From Calothrix sp. PCC 7716 (GTDB taxonomy: Bacteria; Cyanobacteriota; Cyanobacteriia; Cyanobacteriales; Nostocaceae), in the NCBI RefSeq assembly GCF_019977735.1, contig NZ_AP025018.1:8622580-8686579 (forward strand): DNA of 64,000 nt. Reading direction: 5' to 3'. Under the pieces are notes generated by a model. It had not been told where the DNA came from, searched no databases, and was given only the letters and a program-made list of their open reading frames with translations. Below, in pieces: positions 1 to 9,600 of this stretch (positions within the stretch are counted from its first letter, which is position 1; each line of letters begins with the position of its first letter). Both the position numbers and the translations under genes were made by a program.

Positions 1-186
1 CAAAAATTTCCCATACGCTTTACTTTCCGCGCGAATGAGAACGTCGCTTTGTCTACCTACCCATTGAAATTCTGGGTTGAGAATTTCTCCTGTGACAATA
101 TCATCTATTTGAGTTGCCCACCTTGCCCAATTATTAGGCGCCAAACTAATGATTTTTTTGGCACTGATATCCGCTGGTTTTGCCAT
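1..186 (-). CDS. Rpn/DUF4351-like PD-(D/E)XK family protein, 5' part only
   Basis: The first 62 codons of a gene that runs off the left edge. The start is ATG at 186 and the N-terminus reads MAKPADISAKKIISLAPNNW, followed by a WARWATQ and an FQWVGRQSDVLIR segment. This resembles, from memory, a cyanobacterial family annotated as Rpn-like recombination-promoting nuclease or putative transposase, whose N-terminus carries a similar SLAPxxW...DFQWISRxSDxLI pattern. The catalytic PD-(D/E)XK core would lie outside the window, so activity cannot be judged. A gene complete beyond the edge is equally possible as a relic. Confidence 0.55.
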   Translation of the reverse strand, partial: MAKPADISAKKIISLAPNNWARWATQIDDIVTGEILNPEFQWVGRQSDVLIRAESKAYGKFL

Positions 187-532
187 TACTGGTACATGCA
201 ATAATTATTGGCATTTATAGTAACTTAATACTTACTGCTAAATAGACTTGTTCTTAATAAGTTTTTTATCACTTTGAGAGTATAAATATTGTCATCTGAA
301 ATTAATATTTATACTTATTTAACCTTAAAGAGCAAATACTTACAATCAAAATAAATGTCACTATACTGACATTTTTTGTTACCATCTTACAAACTGTCAC
401 AAACAAAGCCGAAAACTAATCTTAAGCCAGCGAAGATTTTAAATAATAGATGCGAAAATTTGCTCAGAGGGTTTTGACCTGTCTGTGTAAGTTTTATGTA
501 TCTTATTATATCTTTATTGTGGCAGCATTTAT
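187..532. other. AT-rich intergenic region between divergent genes
   Basis: 346 bases with no plausible gene on either strand. It must hold the divergent promoters for the Rpn-like gene on the left and the DUF2157 protein on the right. No clear palindromic operator, riboswitch-like fold or strong Shine-Dalgarno was seen; the right-hand gene starts without an obvious ribosome-binding site. Confidence 0.6.
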
Positions 533-3500
533 ATGGCTTTGTCCGACCGTTCGTTTATAATTCACGTTAGACTTGCATCTGACCACCCAGAGTTGTTGAA
601 AGGGTTAGATGTTTGGTTACAATTAGGTCTAATTTCTGACTCTCAAGTTAGGTTAATATGCCGAGAGTATTGTGCTTGTACTTTGCCATTACAGGCAGCG
701 CACGAACCTGTAGAGGTAACTAATAATATACAGCAAAGGTTAGTTGAGGTAGCTCCGGCGCCTTCAACGTCTTTGCAACCAGAACCGCAAACTGAAAAAG
801 AACCGGGTTTTGTCACTAGTATGGTTCAGTCTTTGATGGCTGAACTTAGTGTACGCTGGTTATTGTTTTTGGGGATGTTTTTGGTTGTTGTTTCATCGGG
901 GTTACTTGCTGGTAGTCAGTGGGATAGGTTTCCTGCTGCTGGACAGTATGGAGTGTTGTTTGCTTATACACTTAGCTTTTTCGGCGCCAGTTTTTGGGCA
1001 GGCAAGCAGTCTAGTTTAAGCTTAACTGCAACTGCTTTGTTAGTTGTCACACAGTTATTAATACCCGTTAATTTTTGGGCAATAGATGGGTTTAAACTGT
1101 GGCAATCTGGAACTGATGTTATTTTTGCTGTGATTGCGTCAGTTATTTTGACGATGATTACTATATTAATTGGTAACAGCCATTTATTTATTGCCAATTT
1201 GCCAAATGTTAATTTAAGGCGCCTTCAAATATTAGGGTTGTCATATTTACATTCAGGGTGGAGTATATCAGGGTTTCCTTTGGTAGCAGTTTATATCGGA
1301 ATGATTGGGACTAGTCTTTTAACTGTATATCAAACGCTATATAAACCAGACGAGAATAGTAAACAAACTACTACGCAAATTAATCTACCTGTATCTGTAA
1401 TTATTTACTCATTATTATTACTCTTATTTAGAGCTATATTTGTCGTCGGTATTGATATTACCTTATTAGGGTTGGCAATTGGAATTTGCGGATGGTTAGC
1501 TGTTTGGTTATCGATGCGAGACTCAGATAATATTCAAAGTACTGGCTGGCAATTCGCTGGCGCCACGTTATTATTTATAGGTTGGGCAGTTTCGGTAATA
1601 ACACATCCTGTACAAGCACTCGCTGTAAGTGGTTTAAGTTTATGGTATTTTTGGCACCGTTTAGAGTTATATAGTTATAATTTTGATTACGCTGCTGTTT
1701 TTACAATTGGATTACAAGCTAATTGGCTGTTATGGAGAATTATTCCAGCAAGCGTGAGAAGCAACCTACTCGTAATAGTAACTTCAGTTACTAACAACCA
1801 TGAGTGGGTACTATTAAGCTTAGGATTATTTCCTTATTTAATAGGAATGATAGCAGTAACTGAGTATTTACGTACCATTAATAAGTTGAAAGTCGCGAAG
1901 TTTGGAGAAGCTATTAATTTATGCTTTGGAGTCATCCTTGCTTCTATTAGCTTTTATTATCCAGCTATACGTTCTTTAAACTTGTTATTAAACACCTTTA
2001 CTCTTGCAGTTCTCACAAAACGACGTTCTGCTGCTGCTCCCTTAGTATATTTAACTCATATTAGCGCCATTTTAACATTATGCTCGTTCATCAACTGGCG
2101 CCTGCCAACGTTACAAACAGAATACTGGGCAGTAATATTATTAGTTTTGATGGTAGCAGAATGGCTGTATAGTGTTGGTGAGGGAATATGGCGCCGTAGT
2201 GCATTACACATTGGTTATGTGTTAGCTATCGTTAGCTTTGCTCTACTATGGTCAGATACATCATATATATATAGTAGTTATCCACAACAAGATAAATGGG
2301 GACTAACATGGCTGAGTGTACCTATGACTTTAACAGCAATTAGCAGTCGCACAGAAGGAAAACGGCGCCCAATAATAACCGTGTCTAGTGTATTAGCTAT
2401 CGGACTTTCCCAATTTTTAACTTTAGTTGTACCTCAAGTTCGCGTCATTAGTTTGGCTGTTGCAACAGTTTTAATGATTGTTAATACAAATGTATTATTG
2501 AATCAAGTAGAGTTTGCCATAGTCACCGTCGGTTTTGCGCTAATGTTTGAAAGTGCTTTACTATGGGATGTTGCAAGATTTTATTTACACGGGTTAGACG
2601 CTTGGCTTTTAGTTGGAGCAATTAACGTTTTAAGTTTATGGTTAATACGTGCAGCACTCAGCAACGCCATTCGCCTCAACGGGGGGAACCCCCGCACGGC
2701 GATGGCTCCTCAGCACTCAGCACTCAGAACTTTATACGCTGCTGCGTTTCAAAAATGGGCATTATTACTGTGTGGCGCCGAATTATTAATGCTAACGGTT
2801 CACTCGGTGTTAGTATACTCTGGTGTTGCTCAACCTGGAATTTTGTATTTAGCTGCGACTGCTATTACAACTGGTGCGATATTATTTCGGACTTGGCGCC
2901 AACATACTAACCAAGGGTTCTACGGTATTGGTTTAGGGTTAGAATTAATAGTGGCAGAGGCTTTAGCTTTTAGCGGTAAAACCACAATAAAGATAGCTGT
3001 GGCAAATATTGCCCTTGGTTTAACTGCACAATTATTCGGTGAATGGTGGAAACGGCGCCATCGTTTAGAACAACTTCCTCATAGTTTCCACGTTTTACCT
3101 ATTATATATGCTGCGTTCAGCGTTGTATTACGGTTCAACACATTTAGTAGTTGGACAGGTTTATTTACGTTTGGAGTGGCAGTAATTGTAATTGGTGTTG
3201 GTAGAAGGTATAACAGCTTAAAACCATTACTGTACGTAGGTTTGATTGGAGTTTCAATTTCTCTCTACGAAATGCTGTTTTACCAAATGCTGCAACAAAA
3301 GGGAGGATATTATGGAGATGGGTTGATAGCGATGTCAGCATTGGGTGCGATAATACTATATATATATCGTATTCTCTCGCCTTGGTTGACTAAGTTTTTA
3401 CATCTGACGCAGTTAGAAGTGACGGCAATAGCAAATTTGCATTGGGTGTGGAGTAGCAGTTTATTAGTAATAGCAATTGTTTCTCCTTTAAATATAAACC

Positions 3501-4408
3501 GTTTTATTGGGTTAGCAACGGGTACATTTTTAGCTAGGTATGCTATTTTCCAAGGTCGGGGTGCTACTTCCACACGTGAGGAAGAAGTAGCAAAAGAAGT
3601 TTGGGTTTACCTGGGTTTAATACAAGCAATCACATTAGTAATATTACTACGAGACTTACCAATCGCGCGCTTATTCACTCAAGAATTACTACCTTGGGAC
3701 GCTGCAATATGTTGTGTTGGCGCCTATTTTATCTATATATTACCGTGGAAAACTTTGGGTTGGTCACGAAAACCTTGGAGAAATGCTGCTTATGTCTTGC
3801 CGTTACTAGTACTATCACTCACTTGGTCACAAGTTTACCCAGTAACTATATTAATTACAGCATGTTTTTATATATTTCTAGCCAAGTTAGAAAACAGTTT
3901 CCGGTTAACTTATCTTAGTCTCATTTTGGTAAACTGGGCATTAATGCGCTGGTTTTATGATTGGCGCCTAACTGATGGACTATGGTATGTAACAGTATTT
4001 GGTTTATCGTTATTATATATAGCCCAATTCGACCCAGAGATAAAATCACCTCAATCAAAAACAGGGCGCCATACCTTAAGAATGATAGGTAGCGGTATAA
4101 TATCTGGGTATGCCTTAATATTCCATCAAGACACTACAATTATTCCAGGTGTATTCAGCTTAGTAGCAATTTTTGCTGGTTTAGGGTTGCGAATACGGGC
4201 ATTTCTTTACGTTGGTACAACTACATTCTTGATGACAGGAATTTATCAGCTTGTAATTCTCAGCTTACGGTACGCATTTGTGAAGTGGATAATAGGGTTA
4301 TGCGTAGGTATTATTTTAATATCTATTGCCGCCAACTTTGAAACGCGACGCGAACAGTTAAATGCAGTAGTGCGTTCCACAAGCGATGCATTTGAAAATT
4401 GGGATTAA
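533..4408 (+). CDS. Giant cyanobacterial DUF2157-type polytopic membrane protein
   Basis: 1291 residues. The first about 100 are soluble, with the family signature HPELLKGLDVWLQLGLISD and an acidic, proline-rich linker. After MAELSVRWLLFLGMFLVVV come some 30 or more hydrophobic helices separated by short basic loops up to the C-terminus. The overall arrangement matches large DUF2157-annotated cyanobacterial membrane proteins, whose function is unknown; a transport or envelope role is only inference. It stands alone with no clear operon partner. One oddity is a block around residues 709-732 (NAIRLNGGNPRT...) coded by a dispersed palindromic repeat that has inserted in frame between two helices. 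Fourteen GGCGCC sites lie in or just before this gene, showing long residence in the genome. Confidence 0.85.
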   Translation: MALSDRSFIIHVRLASDHPELLKGLDVWLQLGLISDSQVRLICREYCACTLPLQAAHEPVEVTNNIQQRLVEVAPAPSTSLQPEPQTEKEPGFVTSMVQSLMAELSVRWLLFLGMFLVVVSSGLLAGSQWDRFPAAGQYGVLFAYTLSFFGASFWAGKQSSLSLTATALLVVTQLLIPVNFWAIDGFKLWQSGTDVIFAVIASVILTMITILIGNSHLFIANLPNVNLRRLQILGLSYLHSGWSISGFPLVAVYIGMIGTSLLTVYQTLYKPDENSKQTTTQINLPVSVIIYSLLLLLFRAIFVVGIDITLLGLAIGICGWLAVWLSMRDSDNIQSTGWQFAGATLLFIGWAVSVITHPVQALAVSGLSLWYFWHRLELYSYNFDYAAVFTIGLQANWLLWRIIPASVRSNLLVIVTSVTNNHEWVLLSLGLFPYLIGMIAVTEYLRTINKLKVAKFGEAINLCFGVILASISFYYPAIRSLNLLLNTFTLAVLTKRRSAAAPLVYLTHISAILTLCSFINWRLPTLQTEYWAVILLVLMVAEWLYSVGEGIWRRSALHIGYVLAIVSFALLWSDTSYIYSSYPQQDKWGLTWLSVPMTLTAISSRTEGKRRPIITVSSVLAIGLSQFLTLVVPQVRVISLAVATVLMIVNTNVLLNQVEFAIVTVGFALMFESALLWDVARFYLHGLDAWLLVGAINVLSLWLIRAALSNAIRLNGGNPRTAMAPQHSALRTLYAAAFQKWALLLCGAELLMLTVHSVLVYSGVAQPGILYLAATAITTGAILFRTWRQHTNQGFYGIGLGLELIVAEALAFSGKTTIKIAVANIALGLTAQLFGEWWKRRHRLEQLPHSFHVLPIIYAAFSVVLRFNTFSSWTGLFTFGVAVIVIGVGRRYNSLKPLLYVGLIGVSISLYEMLFYQMLQQKGGYYGDGLIAMSALGAIILYIYRILSPWLTKFLHLTQLEVTAIANLHWVWSSSLLVIAIVSPLNINRFIGLATGTFLARYAIFQGRGATSTREEEVAKEVWVYLGLIQAITLVILLRDLPIARLFTQELLPWDAAICCVGAYFIYILPWKTLGWSRKPWRNAAYVLPLLVLSLTWSQVYPVTILITACFYIFLAKLENSFRLTYLSLILVNWALMRWFYDWRLTDGLWYVTVFGLSLLYIAQFDPEIKSPQSKTGRHTLRMIGSGIISGYALIFHQDTTIIPGVFSLVAIFAGLGLRIRAFLYVGTTTFLMTGIYQLVILSLRYAFVKWIIGLCVGIILISIAANFETRREQLNAVVRSTSDAFENWD
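2655..2728. repeat. Dispersed hairpin repeat inserted in frame in the DUF2157 gene
   Basis: A GC-rich imperfect hairpin with centre AACGGGGGGAACCCCCGCAC, outer arms GCCATTCGCC/GGCGATGGC, and a short doubled CAGCACT tail at 2713-2726. The same kind of centre and arm layout recurs at 17110-17152 in non-coding DNA. The insertion keeps the reading frame and codes a polar Gly/Asn/Pro-rich stretch between two membrane helices, presumably an exposed loop. Confidence 0.8.
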
Positions 4409-4418
4409 TAAACCTGAA

Positions 4419-5180
4419 TTATTCTTCATAACTCATCTTTTTTGTCATTCCACCATCGATTATAAAATTCTGTCCTGTAATAAACGATGCTGCACTACTA
4501 ATTAAATATTCAATCATCAAAGCAATATCCTCTGGTTTTCCGACTCTACCAGCAGGATGTTGCAAATTATCAATTTCTCGAATGTTAGATTCTTTGTCTC
4601 GACTAGCTTTACTCCACTGACTAACATCTATCCAACCTGGACTAATGCAATTAACTCTAACATCTGAACCAAGACTTATAGCCAAAGCATGAGTAAGTGC
4701 GACTATTCCTCCTTTGGAAGCAGCGTAAGCTTCTGTATTTGCCTCAGACTGTAACGCACGAGTTGATGCTATATTAACGATGGCGCCTTTTGATTGACGT
4801 AAATGAGGAATAGCATACTTTGACATTAAAAAGTAGCCAGTCAAATTGGTTTCAATAACTTTGTGCCAATCTTCTAATGCTAAATCTTCTACTGGTGCAT
4901 TATTTGGATTAGAAATACCAGCATTATTAACGAGTGCATGAATGTCTTCAAATTTATTGATTGTATTCTCAACACATTTTCTTACAGATTCTTCTTGAGA
5001 AGTATCAGTTTCAACAACTAACAAATGTTCTTGAAAAGAATTAAACTCATGTGAACATTCTTTAATCGCTTCAATATCAACATCGGCAATTACAACATTA
5101 TAACCCTGATTCAAGAAATATTGACTAGTGCATTTGCCAATACCTTGGGCGCCACCCGTAACGATAATTGTTTGGCTCAT
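4419..5180 (-). CDS. SDR family NAD(P)-dependent oxidoreductase
   Basis: 253 residues, a classical short-chain dehydrogenase/reductase. The Rossmann nucleotide loop TGGAQGIGK is at residues 8-16, the NNAG motif near 87, the catalytic Ser in VNIAS and the YAASK Tyr-Lys pair near 152-156, and SPGWIDV and GQNFIIDGGM follow near the end. An aspartate (ADVD) after beta-2 favours NAD over NADP by general rule. The substrate cannot be told; FabG-like and sugar dehydrogenases share this pattern. It is convergent with the DUF2157 gene, ending 10 bases from it, and ends in MTKKMSYEE. Confidence 0.9.
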   Translation of the reverse strand: MSQTIIVTGGAQGIGKCTSQYFLNQGYNVVIADVDIEAIKECSHEFNSFQEHLLVVETDTSQEESVRKCVENTINKFEDIHALVNNAGISNPNNAPVEDLALEDWHKVIETNLTGYFLMSKYAIPHLRQSKGAIVNIASTRALQSEANTEAYAASKGGIVALTHALAISLGSDVRVNCISPGWIDVSQWSKASRDKESNIREIDNLQHPAGRVGKPEDIALMIEYLISSAASFITGQNFIIDGGMTKKMSYEE

Positions 5181-5206
5181 GTTAAATAATTAAAATTCGT
5201 TTTCTT

Positions 5207-5359
5207 TTAAACATCGCGCGCTTTAAAAAAGTTATAAACAGCAATAGTAATAGCTAAAACTAACGCTATGTGAATTAGATTTCCTACAATATTAAGCGCT
5301 AAACCTATAGCCCAAAAAGCCAACAAAACTACAACAACACCCCAAAGAATACCTATCAT
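5207..5359 (-). CDS. Small lmo0937/DUF5670-type membrane protein
   Basis: 50 residues starting MIGILWGVVVVLL. The start at 5359 is chosen because GGAG lies 8 bases upstream (after ATATTACAA); a longer frame up to 5434 lacks such a site. Two hydrophobic segments (about residues 3-20 and 25-43) are joined by GNLIH, the pattern of the lmo0937 family of short membrane peptides, and the tail is KARDV. The family has no established function and is often linked to stress in annotations. It lies just upstream of the SDR gene on the same strand, 26 bases apart, and could be co-transcribed. Confidence 0.75.
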   Translation of the reverse strand: MIGILWGVVVVLLAFWAIGLALNIVGNLIHIALVLAITIAVYNFFKARDV

Positions 5360-5525
5360 GATTATTGCTCCTTGTAATATAATTGTGTTACTTAGATATT
5401 TTAAAGTTTGTCGCAGCTTATTGATATAAGTCAAAATACGTATATTTCAACTTAAATCATCTACCTTTAGTTAGAGGATGTAAATTATAGTAGAGACATT
5501 AGTTGTATTAAAGTAATAATTCTTT

Positions 5526-5556
5526 CCTCTGTGAACTCTGTGTCTCTGTGGTAAAA
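5526..5556. repeat. Dispersed CTCTGTG repeat, single arm
   Basis: A copy of the repeat built on CCTCTGTG...CTCTGTGTCTCTGTGG followed by TAAAAA. Two-armed versions form long hairpins at 20078-20147 and 48468-48534; another single arm is at 47591-47621. Confidence 0.8.
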
Positions 5557-5685
5557 AGCTCTTCCTCCTCCCTTCTTCCTCTCTTTCTTTCATCCCTGTA
5601 AAAAAAATAGTCAAGTTATAGTGATTTTCGCTTAGTTATCGGGAATACTAAATAGACACAATAAAATCTCGGTAGAGCGTGAAGT

Positions 5686-6927
5686 ATGAACATTCGATAT
5701 TTACCATTTACAAGATGGTGGCATTGGATATTAGGTATCCTCCTAGCAACAGGAGGTTTAGGAGCAGGCGCCGTTTTTTTTCTCGCCAAGTCCCCACAAG
5801 AAAACAACTGTGTCTCCGAAACCCCCTTAGACACCGCATCCGCAGTTATATATTGTGCAACAACAACAGTTGACGAGCAAGACCCTGCTAAATTATCTTC
5901 ATCAATTCGATTAGTAAACACAATACCCCAAGACAACCCCTTACGTTCCAACGCAGATAACTTAATAGAACGCTGGTCACAGTCAATAATGCATCTGAGT
6001 CAAAAAGCATTTAACGAAGGAGATATAAACAAAGCCGTAGAACTAGCGCTCATAATACCCGATAATCATTCTGCTTCTCAAAAGAAGAGTGAGCAAATAA
6101 AAACTTGGCGGTCGATATGGTCGCAAGCGGAAAGTATACATGCTGCTGCCTTAGCAGAAATTGACGATGACTCAAAAAACTGGTATGCAGCTCTTAACAA
6201 AGCGAAACAGTTGCAGACATTAGAGAATGAATACTGGGCGAGTACAAAATATTATGAATTAGTACGTCACATTCAAGGCGCCCGTGAAGACCGTGAGAAA
6301 GGAGACATCGGGAAAAAATCAGCATCAGAGAAATTGCAGACAGACAATAGTGATAATATTGTGTATGATGATAAAAACGATGAATCAAGTCAACTAAATA
6401 TAGCGCGCAAGCTTGCCAACTCAGGAAAACTAGACGATATGCGTTCTGCGCTAGTAGAAGCAAGTATGGTAATTTCTGAGCCGCATGTCAAAGACGCACG
6501 TAAATTAATAACGGAGACCGAAAAGAAAATTGCTGTTTTAGAAGATAGTACATATTTGGAAGAAGCGAAAAAGTTGGCTTCTAAGAATGATGAGATATCT
6601 TTAAAAATGGCAGTAAATGAAGCAAAACTAATAGGTAAAGAGCGTCCTTTATATAAAGAAGCAAATCAGCAAATTGCTACTTGGGAGAAAAAAATTTTAC
6701 AGTTAGATAATCAAGCAATCCAAGCAAGTAACGTCAGTTTTAAAAAGATGCCAATTATATCAAACGCCAAGAAAACAAGCGCCATTAAAGCACCAACGAG
6801 TGCTAACGCTAAATTTGAGGTTCAAAATGAGTTAAAACCGATATTAGATAATTCTAACAGAAAAGAGAGCCTTTATCCATCGATTGAGAAATTAGAAGAG
6901 ATGCAAATGAATTATTCTGGGGAATAA
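5686..6927 (+). CDS. Membrane-anchored helical protein (cyanobacterial 'chromosome segregation ATPase'-annotated family)
   Basis: 413 residues. A single transmembrane helix lies at about residues 13-33 (WILGILLATGGLGAGAVFFLA), with a short cytoplasmic start. A Cys-containing segment (NNCVSETPLDTASAVIYCAT) follows, then a long charged helical region with Trp-rich repeats (IKTWRSIWSQAESIHAAALAEI; EYWASTKYYELVRHI). The layout matches a cyanobacterial family often called chromosome segregation ATPase, although no P-loop is present, so that label is not supported. The cytoplasmic N-terminal region is shorter than I recall in relatives. The last about 150 residues look like degenerate helical repeats. 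Function unknown. Confidence 0.7.
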   Translation: MNIRYLPFTRWWHWILGILLATGGLGAGAVFFLAKSPQENNCVSETPLDTASAVIYCATTTVDEQDPAKLSSSIRLVNTIPQDNPLRSNADNLIERWSQSIMHLSQKAFNEGDINKAVELALIIPDNHSASQKKSEQIKTWRSIWSQAESIHAAALAEIDDDSKNWYAALNKAKQLQTLENEYWASTKYYELVRHIQGAREDREKGDIGKKSASEKLQTDNSDNIVYDDKNDESSQLNIARKLANSGKLDDMRSALVEASMVISEPHVKDARKLITETEKKIAVLEDSTYLEEAKKLASKNDEISLKMAVNEAKLIGKERPLYKEANQQIATWEKKILQLDNQAIQASNVSFKKMPIISNAKKTSAIKAPTSANAKFEVQNELKPILDNSNRKESLYPSIEKLEEMQMNYSGE

Positions 6928-7077
6928 ATTTAAGCTTAGTCCCAGAAACTGGGTGTATTTACCATTCTGACATTCACGTTTATTATCTAGTAATGAAATT
7001 ATATCTTTTCGTGAAATGTTTAAATATAAAGTCTGTAAGTAGAATAGACTTATAGAGAACAAAAGCGAAAATACCCA

Positions 7078-8355
7078 ATGACCTCCTCAACCTTAGCGAG
7101 ATTACCCCGCCTCAATGCCCCCGAAGTACATCACCTACCTAATGGTCTGACTATTATCGCGGAGCAAATGCCTATTGACGCTATAAACTTAAACTTATGG
7201 TTGAATGTCGGTAGTTATTTAGAACCTGATGCAATCAACGGAATGGCTCATTTCCTTGAGCATATGATATTTAAAGGAACTAAGCGATTGCAGAGTGGTG
7301 AATTTGAACGAAGAATAGAGCAACGAGGCGCCGTTACCAATGCTGCCACAAGTCAAGACTATACGCATTATTACCTAACTTGCGCTCCTAAAGATTTTGC
7401 CGAACTGGCGCCGCTACAAATGGATGTGGTATTAAATCCATTAATACCCGATGATGCATTCGAGCGTGAACGGTTAGTAGTTTTAGAAGAAATACGTCGC
7501 AGTGAAGATAATCCTCGGCGCCGGATGTTTGGACGAATGATGGAAATGTCCTTTGAAAAATCACCATATCGTCGTCAGGTATTAGGGCCACAAGCGGTAA
7601 TATCTCAACTACAACCGCAACAAATGCGAGATTTTCACACACACTGGTATCAACCAAAGTCAATGACGGCAGTAGTTGTAGGGAATTTACCCGTCGAAGA
7701 GTTAATTGATACTGTAGTATTAGGATTTGGTAATAGTAAACAGCCAGCTGATAACCAACAACAAACAGTAAGTTATTCCGAAACACAATTTAAAAAAATA
7801 GTTCGCAGTATATATATAGATGAAACTTTACAGCAAGCGCGTATAGCATTAATGTGGCGAGTGCCTGGATTAAAAGATTTGAACGACACATACGCATTAG
7901 ATGTACTAGCAGCGATTTTAGGACATGGACGTACATCTAGGTTAGTGCGCGACCTTCGAGAAGATAAAGGGTTAGTATCGCACATCGGCACCAGCAATAT
8001 GAACTTTCAGCATCAGGGGATATTTTATATATCGGCGCAATGTCCAGTAGAAAATATAGAAGCAGTAGAGAATGCCATAGTTCAACATATTCAAGCAGTT
8101 TCTACTAGCAAAGTCAGTGTTTCAGAACTTGAGCGTATTAGTTCTCAGGTTGCCAAGCGATTTGTTTTTGCTAACGAATCTCCTAGCGACAGAGCAGGTT
8201 TATACGGCTATTACCAATCACTTGTAGGCGCCTTAGAACCAGCTTTCGAGTATCCAGCTCGTATTCAAGCACAAACTTCTACGCATTTAATGCAGGCAGC
8301 AGAACAATATTTACCCAGCGATGCTTATGGCGTGGTCATTGCTAAACCATGTTAA
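7078..8355 (+). CDS. M16B family zinc peptidase (processing-peptidase-like)
   Basis: 425 residues, the usual length of a single-chain M16B peptidase. The inverted zinc motif HFLEH is at residues 58-62, with the third metal ligand expected at Glu137/138 in VVLEEIRR, and the family pattern NAATSQDYTHYY near 88-99. The second, non-catalytic half contains the RLVRDLREDKGL motif. No signal peptide is seen, so a cytoplasmic place is likely. In cyanobacteria these enzymes often come as adjacent pairs, an active and an inactive subunit; here only the active type is present. A hairpin terminator follows at 8369. Confidence 0.92.
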   Translation: MTSSTLARLPRLNAPEVHHLPNGLTIIAEQMPIDAINLNLWLNVGSYLEPDAINGMAHFLEHMIFKGTKRLQSGEFERRIEQRGAVTNAATSQDYTHYYLTCAPKDFAELAPLQMDVVLNPLIPDDAFERERLVVLEEIRRSEDNPRRRMFGRMMEMSFEKSPYRRQVLGPQAVISQLQPQQMRDFHTHWYQPKSMTAVVVGNLPVEELIDTVVLGFGNSKQPADNQQQTVSYSETQFKKIVRSIYIDETLQQARIALMWRVPGLKDLNDTYALDVLAAILGHGRTSRLVRDLREDKGLVSHIGTSNMNFQHQGIFYISAQCPVENIEAVENAIVQHIQAVSTSKVSVSELERISSQVAKRFVFANESPSDRAGLYGYYQSLVGALEPAFEYPARIQAQTSTHLMQAAEQYLPSDAYGVVIAKPC

Positions 8356-8368
8356 TCTGTACTTGTAC

Positions 8369-8394
8369 GGTGGGCACTGCCCACCCTACTTTTT
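8369..8394. terminator. Bidirectional hairpin terminator between convergent genes
   Basis: Perfect 7-bp stem GGTGGGC-ACT-GCCCACC followed by CTACTTTTT. It sits between the converging ends of the M16 peptidase and UspA-like genes. The same stem is reused at 15322-15341, so it is also a dispersed repeat. Confidence 0.75.
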
Positions 8395-8998
8395 AATCAA
8401 TCGAACTGGGAATACCCAAAATAGTACACTGTAAATCAGCACCAAAAGATTTAATAATGGGGTGCTTTACAGAATTACAACCTAAAAATAAAACATCGGC
8501 ACCTTCTAATTCAACAATTTGCTTAAGTTCTGAAGCTGCACAGCCAAACCGTAAAAGGCAATCAAAATCGACTTGCCACTCTTCTGCTAAACTTCGTGCT
8601 TGACAAAGAATAGCATCAGTTTGTTCCATTATCATTAGACATTCGCTTTTAAGCCTTGCTTCTGTTAATACAGATGTTGAAACAATATCCGCATATACAG
8701 GTTGATGTATACTTGAATATGTTTCTTGTATATAACAGCTTTGATTATTTTCAACCACATAAACTGCTTGAACAGTTATTTGCATGTTAGACGCTAACCG
8801 AGCTTGATGTGCCATGCATAAAGCTATATCCAACGCCGTATGACTCTGACGAGAACTGTTATACCCAACAATAAACTTACCTGAATTAGATTTATTCTCA
8901 ATAGATATGGGTGGTTCAGGCGCCAGTACCATTTGCTCAATCAAATCATCTCGACCGATAGTATTTTGCAGTCGAGTCAACATTGGCTTGATTTTCAC
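8393..8998 (-). CDS. Universal stress protein (UspA-like)
   Basis: About 201 residues when started at GTG 8998 (KIKPMLTRLQNTIGRDDLIEQ). That start is favoured by GGAGAGAAG 8 bases upstream; a longer frame to 9034 has no better site. The Usp fold is recognisable by FIVGYNSSRQSHTALDIAL (strand 1 and helix 1) and ADVLFLGCNSVKHPIIKSFG near the end. The ATP-binding signature GxxGxxxxxxxxxGS is not intact, so ATP binding is doubtful. Family role: small stress-response protein; specific function unknown. Confidence 0.8.
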   Translation of the reverse strand: MKIKPMLTRLQNTIGRDDLIEQMVLAPEPPISIENKSNSGKFIVGYNSSRQSHTALDIALCMAHQARLASNMQITVQAVYVVENNQSCYIQETYSSIHQPVYADIVSTSVLTEARLKSECLMIMEQTDAILCQARSLAEEWQVDFDCLLRFGCAASELKQIVELEGADVLFLGCNSVKHPIIKSFGADLQCTILGIPSSID

Positions 8999-9034
8999 AG
9001 CTTTCACTTCTCTCCAATATAAAGAAACAAACAA

Positions 9035-9600
9035 AGAAAAGTGGAAATATCGACCTTAGATTAGATATAATATGCGTCAATCTAAAATCAACGACAAGAA
9101 CGCCCTAATAAAACTGTTGCCACAGCCAAACATGAGGGAGTTCCTTCCACGGCTTACGGAGTTAGCTGACGGGCGAAGGCTGGAAGGTGCCTCTATAAAT
9201 ATTAGCCCCAAACAATGGTTCCTCCGTTCCCGACTCATGCAAACGAATCAGGATTAAGCTACCCACTTCGACAAGGTGATGCACTTGTAATAACAATAAA
9301 ATTATAATCGCTTATTGAAACAAAGCATCTATGTAAAGATATATTTCATTAAATCTTGTGGCACAGGCAAGGAGACCTGTGCAGCACTCCCAAATCAAAA
9401 TCACATATTGGCGCCATAACAAATTGAAATCACCTCACCACAAAAAATAATTTCATATTACAAGCTAAGTCAAATATTATACAATAATATTAATTTTCAA
9501 GTATTATAAAATACAACAAAAAAATTAACATTTAATATTAGTAGTATATTAATTTTTAATAGTATGTTTAATATATCCCGTGCGTCTAGTACAATCACTC
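9035..9600. other. Intergenic region with a relic ORF and AT-rich leader
   Basis: About 566 bases. An open frame at 9072-9257 (61 codons, ending LRSRLMQTNQD) lacks a ribosome-binding site and recognisable domains; the stretch 9118-9265 may be a decayed mobile-element end. A short palindromic repeat GGCACAGGCAAGGAGACCTG is at 9361-9380. From 9440 to 9600 the DNA is very AT-rich, as expected for the leader of the Rpn gene. Confidence 0.5.

Noticed and set aside
5616-5951. 111-codon minus-strand frame opposite the start of the helical membrane protein
   Set aside because: Overlaps a supported gene and a repeat; no recognisable protein features.
7388-7786. 132-codon frame opposite the M16 peptidase gene
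   Set aside because: Entirely inside and antisense to a well-supported gene, with no domain of its own.
9072-9257. 61-codon open frame on the plus strand
   Set aside because: No ribosome-binding site or domain; more likely a relic of an element end than a gene, so not called as a CDS.
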